The notes under the pieces: model-generated
Databases searched by the model: none
Told to the model about the DNA's origin: nothing
The model's input: only the letters and a program-made list of their open reading frames with translations
Assembly: GCA_012735395.1 (NCBI GenBank)
Contig: JAAYHN010000039.1
Coordinates: 1 to 40,305 of the forward strand
DNA length: 40,305 bases
Reading direction: 5' to 3'
Source: Alcaligenaceae bacterium
GTDB lineage: Bacteria; Pseudomonadota; Gammaproteobacteria; Burkholderiales; Burkholderiaceae_B
Part shown: piece after piece, positions 7,901 through 15,928 of the stretch
Layout of the letters: each line of letters starts with the position of its first letter
Position numbering within the stretch: position 1 is the first letter of the stretch
Translations under genes and position numbers: made by a program

Positions 7901-9974
7901 GGATGCCTTGGCTAAACAACTGGAGTATTTCCGCGACTGGCCACAACTGGAGCACGGCTGGATTGCCTACAACGCCAACCTTAAGGGTATGTCCAACTGG
8001 GCGAAGTACGTGGGCAAGCCCTTTGGTGATTGGGTTACTGAAGACAAGGATGGCAAAAAGAGGCACGACCTGAATCTGGGGGGGCGCGGTAGGAACAGCT
8101 TCGAGGCCTCTGCAGCCGCACACAAAAAATGGCTGCAGCAGCGAAACAAGCACAAGGGCTTTGCCGATACTGCACACCCCTTCCTGTATCAGGGCTCGGC
8201 CGACCTGAACACCTATAAGCTGTTTCTGGAACTGAGTCACGCCTTGCTACGCAAGCAGGGACGGCTGGGCATGATCGTGCCCAGCGGTATCTATACCGAC
8301 AAGGGCACCACCGACCTGCGTGAGCTGTTCCTGGCCCAGTGCGACTGGCAATGGCTGTTTGGCTTCGAGAACCGTGAAGGTATTTTCGATATTCACCGTT
8401 CTTTTAAATTCTGCCCGCTGATTGTGCAGAAGGGCGGGCAAACCCAGGCCATCCGCGCCGCCTTTATGCACCGCAACGTGGATGACTGGGAGCAAGCCGA
8501 GCGCCATGTGCTGGCCTATCCGCGGGCGCGGGTGGAGGAGTTCTCGCCTTACTCCAAGGCCATTCTGGAAATCCGCAGCGAGCAGGACCTACGCGTGTTG
8601 CAGAAGATCTACGCCAACGGTGTGCTGCTGGGCGACCAGAGTGAAAACGGCTGGGGCATCAAGTACGCCCGCGAGTTCGATATGACGAACGACTCCAAGC
8701 TGTTCCCGCCGCGGCCCAAATGGGAGGAAAAGGGCTACCGCCCCGACGAATACGGCCACTGGCTAAAAGGCCCCTGGCAGGATTACCACGGCCCGCAGCA
8801 CATTCTGGATCGCGAGCCAGGGCTGGTGCTGTCGCGGGACGGGCAGCAGGCGCTGCGGGTGGATGAGATTGAGGATGTGGCGTTGCCGCTACTCGAAGGC
8901 AACATAATCGACCAGTTTCAGGTTTCCTCAAAAGGGTGGGTTTCCGGGAAAGGCCGCTCTGCTGTTTGGCGAGAAATCACCTCAGATAGTGAGGAGCTTG
9001 ATCCTCAGTATTTGATAAGCCTTGAAGATGCCGCCTCAAAAAAATACAAATCTGGAGAGATGGCTGGTCAGCCAAAATGGAGCCCCGTTCCAAAGGTAAC
9101 TTTTATTGACGTTACGTCCGCGACCAACGCACGGACTGCCCGAGCTACCTGTACTCCATTTTTCCCCTGTGGCAACACGTCAGCCGTGCTTGTTTCTCAG
9201 CAAAATGTATTTGCACTCGCAACCGCTATGAACTCCTTCGTTTATGACTTCGTTTCGAGAGCACGATGTGGTGGCTTGCACCTGAATTGGTTTGTGGTTG
9301 AGGAGTCTGTACTCCCTGATAAAGCAGTGGCGCCTTTTTTGGCCAGAATTGGCCAGGCCTTGATCGGCCACCTCAAGATTTTCAGCTTTACCCTTGAAGA
9401 CCATATCAAGGCTTTTGCTTTAATGCCGACGGAGCGCATTCGCCAGCGGTGCATATCGGAAGCCTTGATTGCGAACGCGTTGGCCCTTTCCAATGACGAG
9501 ATTGTTTATATCTTGGCTGATTGCGACCATCCCAGAAGGTCGCTTACGGACGCTTTCACTACTCAGCTTAACCCCAAAGGCTTCTGGCGTATCGACAAGG
9601 ACAAAGACCCGGAATTGCGCCATACCGTCCTGTCACTGATCGCCTTCCACGACCTGCAGGAGAAAGGTCTCGACGCCTTCCTCGCTCAGAATGACGGCGA
9701 AGGCTGGATGATTCCCGAGCAGCTGCGCCTGGCCGATTATGGTCTGGGCCATGATGACCGTGCGCAGGAATACCAGCCGGTGGCCTCGCGCCTTGGACCG
9801 CGCTTCTACGATTGGCAACTCAACGAGGATGTGGAGCGCTCCTGGCAGGAATGCGCCGCCCATGCCGAGCTGATCCGCCGCATTGTGCCGCTGCCCGACC
9901 CCGAACCCGCAGATGGCGCTCCCGAAGTGCGCGCCACCAATAAAAACGAATCACCGCAGGGAGCACTATTCTGA
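4917..9974 (+). CDS. drmMI-like: Large N6-adenine DNA methyltransferase, DrmMI-like / type IIG-like
   Basis: This 1685-residue protein carries SAM-binding motif I DPAMGSGSFL at about 652 and the catalytic NPPW motif at 968-971, as in Eco57I/PglX/DrmMI-type adenine methylases, plus GVDLDPLAVELGRMALWVE. The first ~450 residues are a large helical domain of unknown role, separated by a strikingly acidic low-complexity linker (residues ~475-525, mostly D, E and S). The C-terminal third should hold target recognition; the DNA at about 8880-9560 drops to 38-48% GC in sampled rows against about 62% just before it, suggesting an exchanged recognition segment. I see no restriction-nuclease motif with confidence. 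In DISARM the methylase marks host DNA so that partner proteins spare it. The gene overlaps the next one as TGATG. Confidence 0.85.
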   Translation: MSLHAEGWAQLRHGGLLISPAKLDEFFPDPAAAMSDYQADKLRRALTAFDGSSETLGNLLDYILQDLSGLPAEEWQKAQAVDSRWAVRSFTGVLIKPRRLWLGPNGETLAVFTPDDSGSRQFASRLGVGRSKQLLGRVVEWLRRTGQALALVTNGRQWRLVYAGADYEAWCEWDIELWFSEGQPAAQTLIWRTLLNRSTLLAEQGQNRLLQAISASRKGQAELSNVLGERVRQGVEELITASHVAIEQAQQQGQAHDYKDLYVAGSRIIMRCIITLFAEARGLMPVDNSIYQQAYSLEGLRHQLDRRAGGRGNERLSQGRSAWPRLIGLFNLIHEGSAHERLSVPQYGGALFEPGSPASDDGISRALALLESSQNLVSDLQVHKLLRLLTRTKMKVRQGRSSRWVDAPVDFSTLSSEYIGILYEGLLDFELKQAADNDPVIFLAVGNQPALTLSQLEAMDDKAIKQLFEALKKKDSTGDDSEEEADEGVEESADLDDSSDDEADAVEDDSEEDTNTSDDSEELTLSEDHLLRANTWLQHAAQIAGLVKKPRGRKANTAADEAQQALEKAAKQLCARIVAPGQFFLVRWGGTRKGAGTFYTRPQLAAPTVRRTLQPLAYDAVQTETDPRTGLDSVVEWAPKTPEQILALKVCDPAMGSGSFLAGALRYLTEALTQSLFHHKLIERSEDGGVPRMADGKLAELLSDEMTKLNPKDDGFEEALRAQLKRHIVERCLYGVDLDPLAVELGRMALWVETMDRDLPFGFLDHKLKVGNALVGTWFDTYRDYPAMAWQREGGDKDYQKNKPDNLINHWYEDAKGKRKGDVFTDAIKARAKAVPEQLQALLSGQLTLEGGLDAANVHDELLKVFRKLHRLPVHESEKRAEIYQQEVLNNPHYHALKARMDLWCALWFWPGEQIELAPLPREFANPTEQALAIVAEVARRQRFFHWELEFPDVFTASQDGFDALLGNPPWEIQKPNSKEFFSNHDPLYRAYGKQDALAKQLEYFRDWPQLEHGWIAYNANLKGMSNWAKYVGKPFGDWVTEDKDGKKRHDLNLGGRGRNSFEASAAAHKKWLQQRNKHKGFADTAHPFLYQGSADLNTYKLFLELSHALLRKQGRLGMIVPSGIYTDKGTTDLRELFLAQCDWQWLFGFENREGIFDIHRSFKFCPLIVQKGGQTQAIRAAFMHRNVDDWEQAERHVLAYPRARVEEFSPYSKAILEIRSEQDLRVLQKIYANGVLLGDQSENGWGIKYAREFDMTNDSKLFPPRPKWEEKGYRPDEYGHWLKGPWQDYHGPQHILDREPGLVLSRDGQQALRVDEIEDVALPLLEGNIIDQFQVSSKGWVSGKGRSAVWREITSDSEELDPQYLISLEDAASKKYKSGEMAGQPKWSPVPKVTFIDVTSATNARTARATCTPFFPCGNTSAVLVSQQNVFALATAMNSFVYDFVSRARCGGLHLNWFVVEESVLPDKAVAPFLARIGQALIGHLKIFSFTLEDHIKAFALMPTERIRQRCISEALIANALALSNDEIVYILADCDHPRRSLTDAFTTQLNPKGFWRIDKDKDPELRHTVLSLIAFHDLQEKGLDAFLAQNDGEGWMIPEQLRLADYGLGHDDRAQEYQPVASRLGPRFYDWQLNEDVERSWQECAAHAELIRRIVPLPDPEPADGAPEVRATNKNESPQGALF

Positions 9975-12900
9975 TGCTGAACCCCATTACCTACACCGAA
10001 GAGGTCGTCAGCGATTTTCTGCGCTACCAGCTCAGCACCTATGCCTTTGCCGATGAAAACCTCTATCGGCAGATGCGTGACCTGCTCAACCTGGAGCACA
10101 CCCGCAATACGCCGCTGCTGAAGGGGCCGTTTATCTCGCTGTCTCGCACCTTTATGAAAGGCGCCAGCCTGGAACAACTGGTCAAGGAAGGCGTGCTGCA
10201 TCCGCATATTCGCCAGCTGTCCCCGTACCCTGGAGCCTACCTGCACCAGGAGAAAGCCTTCCGTTCCATCAAGGATGGTCGTACCACCCTGGTAGCGACC
10301 GGTACCGGTTCGGGCAAGACAGAATCTTTCCTGCTGCCGATCATCAGCCGCTGCCTGCAGTTGCGTGATGAGGGCGCCGAGGCGGGTGTCACAGCGGTGA
10401 TTGTTTACCCGATGAACGCCCTGGCCGAAGACCAGTTGCAGCGCATGCGCGAGCTGCTGGTGGGCACCGGCGTCACCTTCGGCATGTATGTGGGCAAGAC
10501 CCCGCGTACCGAAGCGGACGTGAATGGTGTACGACTCGATCCTGGCAGCACGGTGGTGGATTACCGCAGCAAGTTGCAGCAGATGCAGCAGCAGAAGATC
10601 GACGTCGCCCTGCATCCCGCGGAGGAGCGGGTAAGCCGCGAAGCCATGCGCACCAACGGCCAGCAGCCGCGCATTCTGCTGACCAACGTCAAACAGCTGG
10701 AATTGCTGCTGACCCGCCAGCAGGATCTGGAGTTGTTCGATAGCGCCCGTCTGGAATTTATGGTGTTCGACGAGGCGCATACCTTTACCGGCGCCGGTGG
10801 TGCCGAAACCGCCTGCCTGATCCGACGATTGCGCTCCTACTGCGGCAAGGACGAGAGCAGCACGACCTGCATCGCCACCTCGGCCACCATTGCCGATCCG
10901 CGTCGCGGCATCGAGGCTGGCCGCGAGTTTGCCAGCCGATTTTTTGGCATTGATGGCCAAAATGTCGAGCTGATTGGCGAGGCCTACGAAGAGGACATCT
11001 GGGGCGAGCCGCGCAGCGTCAGTGCACCCTTCAATGGCGATCAGGCCATGCAGCTGAAAACCGTGCTGGAAATGCTTGGCACCCTGGACAAAGCCGAGGT
11101 TGATGCTGCTGACCTGCAAGCCTTCCGCATCTGGTTCCAGACCACCAGCGGCATGCGCATGGCCGGCGATAACTGGCGTGAAGCGCTGAACCAATGGCTC
11201 AGCCACAACGAGGTGGTCTACCAGATTGCCGAGGCCCTGCGCCGGCCGCGGGCCGTCGCCAGTCTGTTGGATGATTTGAACGCAGCCCTGGGTCGCCCGA
11301 TTACCGAAGAGGAAATTTTGATCTGGCTGGCGCTGGGCGCTGCGGCACGAAATGGCGACCGCCCCCTGCTACGCCCTGTGGTGCATGGCTTTGTGCGCGG
11401 GGTTAGCGGTGCGGTGGTGACTTTCGAGGAAGGCCAGGGTCAGCCTGCCAAGTTGTGGCTGTCTGCCGAAGATGCCATCAGCGACGATGCAGGCCGTGAT
11501 ACAGAGTTGAAGCCCTTCCCGCTATCCAGTTGCACCACCTGCGGCCAGCATTATTTCGAGCACGGATTGGAAGACTTCAACTTCACCGGCAGCGAACCGG
11601 GTGGCGGCTCCGCTGAAGGCAAGAACCGCGCTTGGCGGGCAACCGACATTACCCTGGGTGGGGTGCGTGCGGTTTCGTTGGACCACCAGGTGGGTTCGGA
11701 TGGGGAGGAGGAGCCTTCGCGCACCGAAGTGCTGTTTGTCTGCCGCTACTGCGGCACCACCCACGACCGGCAGTTGCCGGAGTGCGTCGGCTGCGGCCGT
11801 AACAAGGTGCTGAAGGCGCTGCATTTCGTTCAGCAGAAAGAAGACCAGATTGGCCGATTGACTCGTTGTGTGTCCTGCGGTGCCCAGGGCCGCCGAGTAA
11901 CCGGCAATTACCGAGAGCCTGCCCGTCCAGTGCGTGCTACCGGTGTGGCCGACGTGCATGTACTAGCGCAAAGTATGATCCACCGAGCCGAACGTAAGCG
12001 CTTACTGGTATTTGCTGATAATCGCCAAGATGCTGCCTTTCAGGCTGGCTGGATGCAGGATCGCTCGCGCCGCTATCGTCTGCGGGAGTTGATCTACAAG
12101 AAACTGAGTGCCGGTGCGGTGTCGGTCAGTGATCTGGTGCTGTGGCTGGATCAGTACCTGGATGCCGACGACGAGTTGTCGCGCGCCTTGATACCTGAAG
12201 TCTGGCGGGTGGAGAGCAAGTCGGAAACCAGTCTGGCGCATGCCGAGGAGCGCAAATGGTTCCTGCGTGCTCAGTTGCTGCGCGAGCTGACGTTAGGGGC
12301 ACGGCAAAGTACTGGTTTGGAGCCGCTGGGCCGACTGAAGATTCGTTACCGGGGACTGGATGAGGCACACCCGATGATTCAGAAATGGGCCGCAAGCCTG
12401 GGGTGCTCGGCGCACGATCTGCGTGAAGGCGTTGCCTCGTTGCTAGATGCCGCCCGTTCCCGGCGTATGCTGTTCGATCCCATTACCCGCATGTATTCCA
12501 AGTACTGGTTGGATGGCGAGAAAGAGGTGCTACGGGGTTATTTACCTAACATGCGCGGTGTGCCTGAGGCGCTGGTATTCGAACGTGATGGCCAGCACGA
12601 CAAGGGCCGCATCAAGCAATGGTTCAGCAACTACGACAGTGCAGCCAAGCAGGCAGCTGGCGCCTGGGGTGTGCCGCATGATCAGATTCAAGCATTTTTG
12701 CAGGACGTATGGCGCTTGTGTAGTGATGAACTGGAGTTACTCACCCAGGTTCAGCTAAAAGGTGCCCGTGGCAAGAACCTGCCGGGCTGTCACGGCGCCA
12801 CCCAGGTGCACGTGGATAATCTGATGCTGGTGCCCGCCACCGGCATGTACCGCTGCCAGACCTGCCGTCGGCTGCATGCTCGGGTCAACCCGGGGATGAC

Positions 12901-15900
12901 CTGTATGGCCTGGCGTTGTAACGGCAAGATGGTGTTTGAGGAGGAAAACTCGGACAACTACGATTTGCTGCTGCTGGACCAGGAGTTTTCCATGCTGCGT
13001 GCCCGCGAGCATTCGGCACAGATTCCAGGCCCTGAACGTGAGCGCATCGAGAATGCCTTCAAGGGCGAAAGTGAGCGTATCAATACGCTGGTGTGTACAC
13101 CCACCCTGGAAATGGGCGTCAACATCGGTGCCCTGGACGCCGTGCTGATGCGCAACGTACCGCCATTGCCGGCCAACTACTGGCAGCGTGCCGGCCGGGC
13201 TGGGCGCCAGTTCCGCATGGCGCTGGATCTGACCTACGCCCGAACGACCAGCCATGACCGTGCCTACTTCAACGAGCCATTGAAAATGCTCGAAGGGTTG
13301 GTGGAGCCCCCCAGCTTCAACCTACGCAACCCGGTTATGGTGGCCAAGCATGTCAACGCGACGGTGCTGACCACGCTGCTGCAGATGTTGCGCTCCAACA
13401 GCTTGCCAGACACACAGGCAAGGAATCTGGAGCAGGCGCTGGGTACTTGTTTGCCAGGCCAGATCCGGCCTTATCTGTTTACTGCCGAAGGCATGGTGCG
13501 TGAGGCACCTTTGTCGGTTACGCCACTGGCTCAACAAATTGCTGCGCACCAACCCAGCCTGTTAAGTGCGGTATTGAAGGCCTTCCAGCAGGGTTGGCCT
13601 GCAGGCGATAGCGAAGTGGTCAGCCGTGAACAGCTGGAATCGGTCATCGGAGGTTTTGCCGATCAGTTGCAAGGGGTGATCGATCGCCTGTTCCAGCGCT
13701 TGCAGTGGGCGCTCGCCCAGCTGGAGCGACTGCGTAAGGTCGCCGCAGGCAAGGGTGCGCTGGATGCCGACGAAGAGGCGCTGCGTGCCCGTTGCGAGCG
13801 TCTGGTGAAAAAACTCAAGGGTGAGGCGCGCCGCAACCGCAATCAGGCTGAAGGCATCGACGATACCAACACCTACGGCGTGCTGGCGGCTGAAGGCTTC
13901 CTGCCGGGTTATGGCCTGGATACCGGTGCGGTGACTCTGACCCATGTGGCGCCGCGCCACAGCAGCGATATCAGCGATTGGGAGCTGCGCCGCAACACGG
14001 CGCTGGCCGTGCGCGAGTACGTGCCCGGCAACTTGATCTATGCCAACGCTCACAAGTTCGTGCCGCGGCATTTTCATCTGATTCCGGAAGAACCGCTGAC
14101 CTTTGCCGTGGATGTCGCCAGCGAATCCGTTCAAGAGACAGGACCATCTTCCAAAGCTGGCAGTGAAGTCAGCTCAATGTCGATCTCGCAGATTCCCGGT
14201 GTTGCTATCTGCGATGTGGACGCGCCGCACCATTCCTACATATCGGATGACGAGGACTACCGCTTTCAGATGTCCGTGGCTGTTTTTGCCCAGGATCAGG
14301 GGCGGCATTCCGGCGGCAGTCTTTACGAGTGGGGTAAATCCCAGCTGCAACTCAAACACGGTATGCACATGCGTCTGGTCAATGTCGGCGCTGCCTCCCA
14401 GGTACGCTCTGGCACCTTGTTGGGCTATCCCTTATGTCTGGTCTGCGGCGCCAGCCGCTCGGCCATGAGCAGTCAGCAGGAACTCGACAAGTTTAACGAG
14501 CACCATGTCGAACGATGCGGGCGGCCGATTCAGAACATTGCTTTTTACGCTGAGGTGGTGGCTGATGCACTGGTGCTGCAGGACTGTGCCTCCCAGGAAA
14601 CAGCCTACAGCGTCATGGAGTCGCTGCGACAGGGTGCGGCCGATGTGCTGGATATGGAAATTTCCGACCTGCAGGTACAGGTGATTGGCAAGCCGGGCAG
14701 TGAAACGGTCGATGCCTTGCTGTATGACCCTATGCCGGGAGGTTCTGGCCTACTGGAGCAGTTGCTGGCTCACTGGGCAGATGTGGTGGCCGCAGCCCGC
14801 CGACTGGCCGAAGAGTGCCCATCGGCCTGCGAGGCATCCTGTGTGGATTGTCTGCAGCATTTCCGTAACTCCTTCTATCACGACAAGCTGAACCGCCATA
14901 CGGCACTGGAAGCATTCAATGACTGGGGCGATACCCTGAGTTTCAGCCACGAGCTGGCGCCAGTTTTGCCGGATGAAACCCTGACCCAGCAACCGGGTAA
15001 TCCCCCTGAACAGCAATTGGTGGCGCTGCTCAAAGCCGCCGGTATGCCGACATTCGAAACAGAGAGCCCGATAGCGCTTTCTGGGGGTATCACCACCCGC
15101 CCGGATGTGTATTTCCACGAACCCAACGACCAGTACGAAGGTGTCTGCATTTATCTGGATGGTATGAGTGAGCACTTGCATGGCAACGCCCAGACAGCCG
15201 CCAAGGACCGCCAGATCCGTCAGGAGCTGCTGAACACTGACTACGAAGTCATCGAGATCCAGTTCCAGGAGCTGTACGACAAAACGGTGATGCGTGAGCA
15301 TATGCGCCGGATTGCTCGCGCCGTGGTTGGCAGGGCCAGAGCCAAGGAGCTGGCTGACGATGATGCATGGTTTGATCAAGCCGGGAGGGTAACTACTGAG
15401 CCTAATGCGGTAAAAAGCAATGTGCTGCCCTTCAGAACGGTCAGCCCCTCTGATTCTGCCTTTGAGCCCTACGCTAATTGCGTACCTCTGATAGGGCTGC
15501 AGGCTGCCGCAGGCGCCTGGAGTCATGAGCAGGACAGCCTGGTGGCACTGGCTGACTATGCTGAGGAGTGGGTGAGCATTGATAACCACAAGCTGGAGCC
15601 AGGGATGTTCTTGGCTCAGGTCGTGGGGCATTCCATGGAGCCACTGGTACCTGATGGTAGCTACTGCCTGTTCCGGCCAGTCCCCGCCGGCAGCCGGCAG
15701 GGGCGAAAGTTATTGGTTTGGCACGCAGGGGTAACCGATGCCGACACTGGGGGCGAGTACACGTTGAAGGTGTACAGCAGTGAAAAAGTTGCCCACGCTG
15801 ACGGAGAATGGCAGCACGACCGCATTACGCTGAAACCCTTGAATCCTGTTTATCAGCCACTGTTCCTGGAGCCTAAAGATGAAGGATCTGTTCGAGTGAT

Positions 15901-15928
15901 TGCTGAGTTTGTAAAGGTGGTGGGATGA
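9974..15928 (+). CDS. Giant YprA/DUF1998-family helicase with C-terminal Vsr-like nuclease and LexA/S24-like autoprotease segments
   Basis: This 1984-residue protein has, in order: Walker A GTGSGKTE (110-117), DEAH (266-269), TSATI near 302, several Cys-pair zinc-ribbon segments between ~520 and 640 and near 960, motif IV LVFADNRQDAAF near 676, CTPTLEMGVN near 1040, QRAGRAGR near 1072, then the DUF1998/MZB region with CLVCGAS (~1486) and CEASCVDCLQHFRNSFYH (~1620). Two further modules follow. Residues ~1691-1792 fit a Vsr/DUF559-type nuclease pattern (RPDVYF with D1711, CIYLDG with D1729, KDRQIRQELL, YEVIEIQ). Residues ~1835-1984 fit an S24 peptidase (PLIGLQAAAGAW, GHSMEP with S1887, YTLKVY with K1932). 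YprA/MrfA, DrmA/DrmB and DruE are relatives. It is coupled to its neighbours by one- and four-base overlaps. The helicase/DUF1998 call is firm; the nuclease call is moderate; the S24 call is strong by motif. Confidence 0.85.
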   Translation: MLNPITYTEEVVSDFLRYQLSTYAFADENLYRQMRDLLNLEHTRNTPLLKGPFISLSRTFMKGASLEQLVKEGVLHPHIRQLSPYPGAYLHQEKAFRSIKDGRTTLVATGTGSGKTESFLLPIISRCLQLRDEGAEAGVTAVIVYPMNALAEDQLQRMRELLVGTGVTFGMYVGKTPRTEADVNGVRLDPGSTVVDYRSKLQQMQQQKIDVALHPAEERVSREAMRTNGQQPRILLTNVKQLELLLTRQQDLELFDSARLEFMVFDEAHTFTGAGGAETACLIRRLRSYCGKDESSTTCIATSATIADPRRGIEAGREFASRFFGIDGQNVELIGEAYEEDIWGEPRSVSAPFNGDQAMQLKTVLEMLGTLDKAEVDAADLQAFRIWFQTTSGMRMAGDNWREALNQWLSHNEVVYQIAEALRRPRAVASLLDDLNAALGRPITEEEILIWLALGAAARNGDRPLLRPVVHGFVRGVSGAVVTFEEGQGQPAKLWLSAEDAISDDAGRDTELKPFPLSSCTTCGQHYFEHGLEDFNFTGSEPGGGSAEGKNRAWRATDITLGGVRAVSLDHQVGSDGEEEPSRTEVLFVCRYCGTTHDRQLPECVGCGRNKVLKALHFVQQKEDQIGRLTRCVSCGAQGRRVTGNYREPARPVRATGVADVHVLAQSMIHRAERKRLLVFADNRQDAAFQAGWMQDRSRRYRLRELIYKKLSAGAVSVSDLVLWLDQYLDADDELSRALIPEVWRVESKSETSLAHAEERKWFLRAQLLRELTLGARQSTGLEPLGRLKIRYRGLDEAHPMIQKWAASLGCSAHDLREGVASLLDAARSRRMLFDPITRMYSKYWLDGEKEVLRGYLPNMRGVPEALVFERDGQHDKGRIKQWFSNYDSAAKQAAGAWGVPHDQIQAFLQDVWRLCSDELELLTQVQLKGARGKNLPGCHGATQVHVDNLMLVPATGMYRCQTCRRLHARVNPGMTCMAWRCNGKMVFEEENSDNYDLLLLDQEFSMLRAREHSAQIPGPERERIENAFKGESERINTLVCTPTLEMGVNIGALDAVLMRNVPPLPANYWQRAGRAGRQFRMALDLTYARTTSHDRAYFNEPLKMLEGLVEPPSFNLRNPVMVAKHVNATVLTTLLQMLRSNSLPDTQARNLEQALGTCLPGQIRPYLFTAEGMVREAPLSVTPLAQQIAAHQPSLLSAVLKAFQQGWPAGDSEVVSREQLESVIGGFADQLQGVIDRLFQRLQWALAQLERLRKVAAGKGALDADEEALRARCERLVKKLKGEARRNRNQAEGIDDTNTYGVLAAEGFLPGYGLDTGAVTLTHVAPRHSSDISDWELRRNTALAVREYVPGNLIYANAHKFVPRHFHLIPEEPLTFAVDVASESVQETGPSSKAGSEVSSMSISQIPGVAICDVDAPHHSYISDDEDYRFQMSVAVFAQDQGRHSGGSLYEWGKSQLQLKHGMHMRLVNVGAASQVRSGTLLGYPLCLVCGASRSAMSSQQELDKFNEHHVERCGRPIQNIAFYAEVVADALVLQDCASQETAYSVMESLRQGAADVLDMEISDLQVQVIGKPGSETVDALLYDPMPGGSGLLEQLLAHWADVVAAARRLAEECPSACEASCVDCLQHFRNSFYHDKLNRHTALEAFNDWGDTLSFSHELAPVLPDETLTQQPGNPPEQQLVALLKAAGMPTFETESPIALSGGITTRPDVYFHEPNDQYEGVCIYLDGMSEHLHGNAQTAAKDRQIRQELLNTDYEVIEIQFQELYDKTVMREHMRRIARAVVGRARAKELADDDAWFDQAGRVTTEPNAVKSNVLPFRTVSPSDSAFEPYANCVPLIGLQAAAGAWSHEQDSLVALADYAEEWVSIDNHKLEPGMFLAQVVGHSMEPLVPDGSYCLFRPVPAGSRQGRKLLVWHAGVTDADTGGEYTLKVYSSEKVAHADGEWQHDRITLKPLNPVYQPLFLEPKDEGSVRVIAEFVKVVG

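Noticed and set aside
9806-11206. 466-aa minus-strand ORF opposite the methylase/helicase junction
   Set aside because: It spans the ends of two well-supported genes on the other strand, has no recognisable domain, and long antisense ORFs are expected in high-GC DNA. The same applies to 2143-3099, 6525-7601, 5562-6215 and 14750-15631.
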